A program made the position numbers and the translations under genes. Below, in pieces: positions 5,151 through 9,528 of a stretch of DNA of 9,528 nt. The notes below the pieces were generated by a model. That model saw only the letters and a list, made by a program, of their open reading frames with translations. It was not told the DNA's origin and made no database searches. Every line of letters starts with the position of its first letter. Position 1 is the first letter of the stretch. This DNA is from Firmicutes bacterium HGW-Firmicutes-10 (GTDB taxonomy: Bacteria > Bacillota_I > Bacilli_A > Erysipelotrichales > Erysipelotrichaceae), in the NCBI GenBank assembly GCA_002841605.1, contig PHAF01000072.1:1-9528 (forward strand), given 5' to 3'.

Positions 5151-7694
5151 ATGAAAAAACTATTGCTCGTTGACGGAAACTCCATGGTTTTCAGGGCTTT
5201 CTATGCAACGATTTATACCCGGCCCATGATCACTTCATTTGGGCAGCCGACCAATGCTGTCTTTGGTTTTGCCAATATGGTAAACAAAGCATTACAGATG
5301 CTCCAGCCGGATGCCATCCTTTTTGCTTTCGACTCCGGAAAAAAGACCTTCAGGCACTATCAATACCCTCAATACAAAGGAACGCGCAAAGAGCTTCCTC
5401 AAGAACTGATCGACCAGTTTCAGCTGATCCGGCAATATCTCGATGCATCCAATTATCCAAGGATCGAAGTTGACGGATATGAAGCCGATGACATCATTGG
5501 TACGATGGCCGTACGCTATCCTCAATGGCAAACCACCATACTGACCTCAGATCGCGATTTATTACAGCTGATCGATGATACGACCTCTGTGATTTTGATG
5601 AAAAAAGGAATCACCGAACTGGAACATCTGGATAAAACCTTACTGAAAAGTGAATACGGACTGCAACCGGAGCAAATACCCGACTTAAAGGGACTGATGG
5701 GAGACCCATCCGACAACATTCCGGGAATACCGAAAGTCGGCGAAAAAACCGCAATGAAACTTTTGGATGAATATCATAATCTGGAAAACATTTTGGCCAA
5801 TGCTCATCAGTTAAAAGGCAAACTGAAAGAAACGGTTGAAGAAAATATCGAACTCGCAAAACTTTCCAAAGAACTGGCAACGATATATAAGGATGTGCCT
5901 TTGGATATACATATTGATCAATTGGCCAACAAGCCGGATTTAGAAGGCATGGGCAAATTTTTCAGACAATACGAAATGCGTTCGCTTGACCGCATGATTC
6001 AAGAAATCTTTTCAAATGATCGTAAAGAAAACGGTTCTTCTGCTGAAAACGAAGCAACATCGACCTTTGATGAATCATTCTTTAAGGATGGTTGTATTAT
6101 CACAGCACTTCAACCGATCGGACGCGGATATCGGGCGGATTGCTCGGGATTTGTGATCAGTGACCCGGATAAATCGGTGTTAATCGAAAAAGGCGATGAT
6201 TTACAACTGTTTGCCAAGTGGTTAAACAGTGAATACCTTAAAGTCGGATATGATGTGAAACTACTGTTGCACATCTTTGATACATGGGGATTAACATCCA
6301 AAGGATTCAGTGATGATATCATGTTGCTGACATTTTTAGACGATACCATGCTGACGACTCAGGATAAATTAAAAGATAAGTGGGGGATTTCGGTAGCAAA
6401 GGATGATCCCAAACAGTCAACCATGCAGTTTGCCAGGGTTGCCGCCAAGGAAATGGAAAACTGTGTTCAACGACTGAAAGAAAAGGACATGTGGGATTTG
6501 TATTTCGAAATCGAACTGCCTTTGTTGTTTGATTTGTATGAAATGGAACGGTGGGGTATTTTGATCGATCAACCGACTCTGGATGATATCTCCGTTAAAA
6601 CATTACAGCGCATCAATGATTTGAGTGAACGTATTTATTTTCTGGCAGGCAGTCAGTTCAACATCAACTCACCCAAACAGCTGGCTGAAGTATTGTTCGA
6701 TCAGCTACAGTTGCCGTCAAACTCAAAACGTTCGACCGCGGTCGATGTATTGGAGGATTTGGCCGGTAAACACCCGGTCGTCGATGAAATCATTGAATAT
6801 CGCAAATATCAAAAACTTTACAGCACCTACGCCGAAGGGTTGAAGAAATATGTTGAATCTGATAGTAAAATCCACACTGTATTCTCACAGATTTCCACGC
6901 AGACCGGACGGTTGTCCTCGGTTGATCCCAACTTGCAAAACATATCGATCCGCAGTGAGGAAACCAGGGAAATACGAAAGGCATTTATAGCCAAAGAAGG
7001 CTGGCAATTGCTAAGTGCAGACTATTCGCAAATCGAATTGCGTATTTTAGCACATATCGCACAGGAAACCGCCATGATCGAAGCATTCAGACAAGGCATG
7101 GACATCCATACCAAAACGGCCATGGACGTCTTCAATGTTGATGCAGACAAAGTCACATCACTGATGCGCCGGCAAGCCAAAGCCGTCAATTTCGGGATCA
7201 TTTATGGGATTTCAGATTTCGGGCTCGCAGCACAGCTGTCGATTTCCCGTAAAGAAGCCGCAAAGTTTATTGAAGTATATTTAAACACATATCCGCAAAT
7301 CCAGCAGTTTATGGACAGTACCGTGGATTTCTGCAAGGAAAACGGATACGTAAAAACATTGTTTAACCGCCGACGTGAGATCCCTGAAATCAATGACCGT
7401 ATATACTCCGTTCGTGAATTTGGCAAACGGGCCGCGATGAATGCACCGATTCAGGGAAGTGCTGCGGATCTGATTAAAGTGGCCATGCTGAAGGTTGCAC
7501 AACAGCTGAAAGAAAAGAAATTGCAGTCTCATTTGCTGTTGCAGGTACACGATGAACTTTTGCTGGAAGTTGCTTCCGGTGAAATGGATGCCGTTAAGCA
7601 ATTGGTTGTAAAAGCAATGCAAGAAGCCGTTTCACTCAATGTCCCACTGGAAGTTTCGACGGCATTTGGTGTTAACTGGTATGAGGCAAAGTAA
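5151..7694 (+). CDS. polA: DNA polymerase I (no functional proofreading domain)
   Basis: An 847-residue family A polymerase that removes RNA primers and fills gaps in replication and repair. The N-terminal 5' nuclease is intact: D8 (LLLVDGNS), the YEADD cluster (110-114), TSDRD with D134/D136, and GDPSDNIPG with D185/D188, followed by a helix-hairpin-helix. The middle domain, about 300-470, has the 3'-5' exonuclease fold position but lacks the catalytic DxE motif (IITAL near 316-320) and the later Asp ligands, as in Bacillus and Bst polymerases. The polymerase domain is complete: motif A SADYSQIELR with D624, motif B RRQAKAVNFGIIYG with R673, K677, F681 and Y685, and motif C QVHDE with D801. 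The thumb loop near 521-530 is shorter than in Bst, Taq or E. coli Pol I. It heads the polA-mutM-coaE-dnaB run. Confidence 0.97.
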   Translation: MKKLLLVDGNSMVFRAFYATIYTRPMITSFGQPTNAVFGFANMVNKALQMLQPDAILFAFDSGKKTFRHYQYPQYKGTRKELPQELIDQFQLIRQYLDASNYPRIEVDGYEADDIIGTMAVRYPQWQTTILTSDRDLLQLIDDTTSVILMKKGITELEHLDKTLLKSEYGLQPEQIPDLKGLMGDPSDNIPGIPKVGEKTAMKLLDEYHNLENILANAHQLKGKLKETVEENIELAKLSKELATIYKDVPLDIHIDQLANKPDLEGMGKFFRQYEMRSLDRMIQEIFSNDRKENGSSAENEATSTFDESFFKDGCIITALQPIGRGYRADCSGFVISDPDKSVLIEKGDDLQLFAKWLNSEYLKVGYDVKLLLHIFDTWGLTSKGFSDDIMLLTFLDDTMLTTQDKLKDKWGISVAKDDPKQSTMQFARVAAKEMENCVQRLKEKDMWDLYFEIELPLLFDLYEMERWGILIDQPTLDDISVKTLQRINDLSERIYFLAGSQFNINSPKQLAEVLFDQLQLPSNSKRSTAVDVLEDLAGKHPVVDEIIEYRKYQKLYSTYAEGLKKYVESDSKIHTVFSQISTQTGRLSSVDPNLQNISIRSEETREIRKAFIAKEGWQLLSADYSQIELRILAHIAQETAMIEAFRQGMDIHTKTAMDVFNVDADKVTSLMRRQAKAVNFGIIYGISDFGLAAQLSISRKEAAKFIEVYLNTYPQIQQFMDSTVDFCKENGYVKTLFNRRREIPEINDRIYSVREFGKRAAMNAPIQGSAADLIKVAMLKVAQQLKEKKLQSHLLLQVHDELLLEVASGEMDAVKQLVVKAMQEAVSLNVPLEVSTAFGVNWYEAK

Positions 7695-7696
7695 TC

Positions 7697-8521
7697 ATGC
7701 CTGAACTACCTGAAGTAGAAACCGTCGTTCGCACACTCGAATATCTTATTGGCGGGTTGCGTATCACGGAGATCGATATTTTATATCCTCCCATCGTACA
7801 TGGAGATGTCAGCTCATTTTTATCAGCATTGATCAATAAAAGGTTCACCGGTTTTTCGAGACGCGGAAAGTATGCCTTGTATACCATAGAAGATGTCGTT
7901 TTGATGGTTCATCTGCGCATGGAAGGCCGCTTTTATGTATTGGATCATGATTCACCGATCGCAAAGCATACGCATGTCATATTTCATTTGGAAAACGGCA
8001 AGCAACTGCATTATCATGATGTGCGCAAATTCGGGCGGATGGAAGTCTTGATGCCAGAGGATGTCGATGACCGTCTGTCAATGCTGGGATTGGAACCTTT
8101 TGATACACGTCTGAGCGGTCATTACTTAAAGAAAATGGCGGGTACCCGGGATATCGGGCTGAAAACTTTTTTACTGGATCAACGTTTTGTGGCCGGGATC
8201 GGCAACATTTATGCCGATGAGATTTGTTTCTGTGCTCGTCTGCATCCTGAAACCAATGTCAGAAAAATATCACTAAAACGCTTTAACGAGATGGCGATTT
8301 GCATTAAAATGATTATGAGTCAGGCCATCGCCGATGGCGGGACCACGATTCGTTCTTATACTTCTTCCTTAGGAGTCAGCGGACGCTTTCAGTTAAATCT
8401 CAATGTTCACATGCGCAAAGGCGAACCTTGCCGGGTATGCGGACAGACGATCATTAAAACCAGGGTATCCGGAAGGGGGACATACGTATGTCAACGGTGT
8501 CAAAAGCGAATCGCGGATTGA
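7697..8521 (+). CDS. mutM: formamidopyrimidine-DNA glycosylase MutM (Fpg)
   Basis: A 274-residue bifunctional DNA glycosylase/AP lyase that removes 8-oxoguanine and ring-opened purines. Catalytic residues are all present: the N-terminal PELPEVET with P2 as the Schiff-base nucleophile and E3, K58 in SRRGKYAL, the helix-two-turn-helix GIGNIYADEICF, and the C-terminal zinc finger with C245, C248, C265 and C268 and the catalytic Arg R260 in SGRGTYVC. The length is normal. It begins two bases after the polA stop with only a weak GAGG (7683-7686) ahead, so translation is probably coupled to polA. Its last 34 bases overlap coaE. polA followed by mutM is a conserved pairing in Bacillota. Confidence 0.97.
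   Translation: MPELPEVETVVRTLEYLIGGLRITEIDILYPPIVHGDVSSFLSALINKRFTGFSRRGKYALYTIEDVVLMVHLRMEGRFYVLDHDSPIAKHTHVIFHLENGKQLHYHDVRKFGRMEVLMPEDVDDRLSMLGLEPFDTRLSGHYLKKMAGTRDIGLKTFLLDQRFVAGIGNIYADEICFCARLHPETNVRKISLKRFNEMAICIKMIMSQAIADGGTTIRSYTSSLGVSGRFQLNLNVHMRKGEPCRVCGQTIIKTRVSGRGTYVCQRCQKRIAD
8473..8480 (+). promoter_or_regulatory. ribosome site of coaE inside mutM
   Basis: AAGGGGGA lies within the mutM zinc-finger codons, 7 bases before ATG 8488. It decides this start over a TTG at 8518 (TTGA overlap with the mutM stop) that would give a more typical short N-terminus but has no ribosome site. Confidence 0.6.
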
Positions 8522-9120
8522 AAATCGCCATTACCGGATCGATGGGTTCAGGCAAAAGCGCTGTCTGTTCCATCATCAAACAAGCCGGCTGGCCTTTGAT
8601 CAGTGCGGATGAAATCGTTGCTGATTTATATGATTTTGATACCTATGTCAAAACCCGTTTAATAGAATATTTTGGAGATGAAGTTATTGAGGATCACAAA
8701 GTCAACCGAAAGGTTTTATTTTCTTGCATGATGAAAAGTGAAAAAGAAAAAAAACGGGTCGAAGAGCTGGTTCATCCGTTGGTAGAAAAGAAAATGATGG
8801 ACTACTTCGCAAAGCAGGATTCGCCTTTATTGTTTGCGGAGATACCTTTATTATATGAAAGTCAGTGGCAAGGCAAGTTTGATCAGATATGGGTCGTCGC
8901 TGCGGATGATGATTTGCGAATTGACCGATTGACCGTCAAACGTAAAGTAAGCAAAGAGCAGGCACTGACACTGATGAGTTATCAGATCGATCAAAAAAGA
9001 AAAATGGAATGGGCGGATGTTGTCATTAACAATAATGGCACATTGGCTGATTTATCAAACGTCGTACATCAATTATTGTTAAAAGTGAGCGGAGGTGATG
9101 GTAATGTTGAAATCAAATGA
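8488..9120 (+). CDS. coaE: dephospho-CoA kinase
   Basis: A 210-residue P-loop kinase that phosphorylates the ribose 3'-OH of dephospho-CoA, the last step of coenzyme A synthesis, in the cytoplasm. Walker A is GSMGSGKS at residues 17-24. SADEIVADLY (39-48) matches the family's DAD substrate motif. VNRKVLF and VHPLV in the CoA-binding lid region are typical, as are the later LLFAEIPLLYES strand and the DLRIDRLTVKR segment; the end has ADVVINNNGTLADL. Compared with usual CoaE there are about ten extra N-terminal residues if ATG 8488 is used; TTG 8518 would restore the normal MKIAITG start. It overlaps mutM by 34 bases and dnaB by 17. Identification is confident; only the start is in doubt. Confidence 0.95.
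   Translation: MSTVSKANRGLKIAITGSMGSGKSAVCSIIKQAGWPLISADEIVADLYDFDTYVKTRLIEYFGDEVIEDHKVNRKVLFSCMMKSEKEKKRVEELVHPLVEKKMMDYFAKQDSPLLFAEIPLLYESQWQGKFDQIWVVAADDDLRIDRLTVKRKVSKEQALTLMSYQIDQKRKMEWADVVINNNGTLADLSNVVHQLLLKVSGGDGNVEIK
9091..9098 (+). promoter_or_regulatory. ribosome site of dnaB inside coaE
   Basis: GGAGGTGA is a near-perfect Shine-Dalgarno site within the last codons of coaE, five bases before ATG 9104. An in-frame ATG at 9098 overlaps the site and is too close to be used. Confidence 0.8.
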
Positions 9121-9528
9121 CGGATTAAGTTTACGTGTCACTCGTACGTTAAGTATGGAAGAAATGCAATCATTGATGCAATGTTATTTGCCTCTGATCG
9201 GACATGACGGTGTCATTTTATATTTGAGTGTGATCAGCGGGGATAGAAATGAAGAGTTCACGACACATCAGACATTGCTGCTAGAATCCGATTTGACCAT
9301 TGATCAGCTAGAAAATGCCAGAACTCAGTGTGAGCGTGCGCACTTGATCCGCACTTTTAAAAAGAGCGTAGGAGATCGTGATTTTTACATCTGGCAGGTC
9401 GAACTGCCACTGATCATCAGTGACTTTATGTATCATGAAGTGCTATCCAGACGGTTGTATAACTCACTCGGGAAATCGCGGTTTGATACCATTAAAAAGA
9501 AGTTCACCAAAGAAAAACCGGAATTCTC
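9104..9528 (+). CDS. dnaB: replication initiation and membrane attachment protein DnaB, N-terminal part (truncated by window edge)
   Basis: The frame stays open from ATG 9104 to the window end, 141 full codons. It matches the N-terminal domain of the Bacillus-type DnaB primosome protein, which with DnaD and DnaI loads the replicative helicase at origins and restart sites; it is not the E. coli DnaB helicase. Diagnostic features are the CYLPLIGHDGVILYL stretch (27-41) of the winged-helix DDBH1 domain, and a later FMYHEVLSRRLYNSLGKSRF region typical of the family. The C-terminal DDBH2 (DnaD-like) domain lies outside the window. It overlaps coaE by 17 bases and has its own strong ribosome site. 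In relatives the helicase loader dnaI follows, so I expect it just beyond the edge. Confidence 0.88.
   Translation, partial: MLKSNDGLSLRVTRTLSMEEMQSLMQCYLPLIGHDGVILYLSVISGDRNEEFTTHQTLLLESDLTIDQLENARTQCERAHLIRTFKKSVGDRDFYIWQVELPLIISDFMYHEVLSRRLYNSLGKSRFDTIKKKFTKEKPEF

Noticed and set aside
7281..7622. Minus-strand open frame of 113 codons inside polA
   Set aside because: It lies opposite the highly conserved polymerase motifs B and C and has no convincing initiation signals.
8403..8612. Plus-strand open frame of 69 codons across the mutM-coaE junction
   Set aside because: It is out of frame with both mutM and coaE, whose conserved motifs cover the whole stretch, so it is a shadow frame.

Overview
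The window comes from a low-to-mid GC Gram-positive bacterium of the Bacillota. The main evidence is strong AGGAGG-type ribosome binding sites, a Bacillus-type DnaB replication initiator, a proofreading-less Bst-like Pol I, a radC-mreC-mreD cluster, and a polA-mutM-coaE-dnaB order. The gene order and protein style would suit the Erysipelotrichia, but that assignment is inference, not something the sequence proves. Coding density is very high and no stretch over 300 bases lacks a gene. There is no mobile element, CRISPR array, tRNA or rRNA.

Layout. Positions 1-113 may hold the 3' end of a plus-strand gene. It converges on a minus-strand 443-residue GPH-family sugar:cation symporter (141-1472), with a bidirectional-looking terminator between them (112-140). 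A 98-base divergent intergenic region (1473-1570) carries the symporter promoter and the promoter of a 54-residue unknown protein (1571-1735). The stop codon of that small gene sits in the loop of a terminator hairpin. Next comes a 42-residue single-helix membrane peptide (1783-1911), which overlaps radC (1899-2597). A near-consensus promoter overlapping the radC stop codon drives mreC (2638-3495) and mreD (3492-4037), the cell-elongation scaffold genes; mreB is not present.

From 4124 to 5083, starting at TTG, lies a lipoprotein with the fold of zinc/manganese-binding proteins (ZnuA/TroA type). All three canonical metal-binding histidines are replaced, and no transporter partner genes are adjacent. 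A tight terminator separates it from polA (5151-7694), mutM (7697-8521), coaE (8488-9120) and dnaB (9104 to the end of the window). These four are packed with a 2-base gap and then 34- and 17-base overlaps, consistent with one translationally coupled operon for DNA replication and repair plus coenzyme A synthesis.

How the genes work together. RadC, MreC and MreD form the usual conserved neighbourhood, with MreCD organising lateral wall growth. Pol I (gap filling and primer removal), MutM (8-oxoguanine excision) and DnaB (helicase-loading primosome) form a replication/repair unit, with CoaE as the usual housekeeping passenger. The most unusual content is the degenerate ZnuA-like lipoprotein, followed by the two small proteins upstream of radC with the stop-codon-in-terminator arrangement. 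A further pattern is promoters placed so close to start codons that the mRNA leaders should be very short. I saw no evidence for a multi-gene, previously undescribed system; most of the window is conserved core genome.
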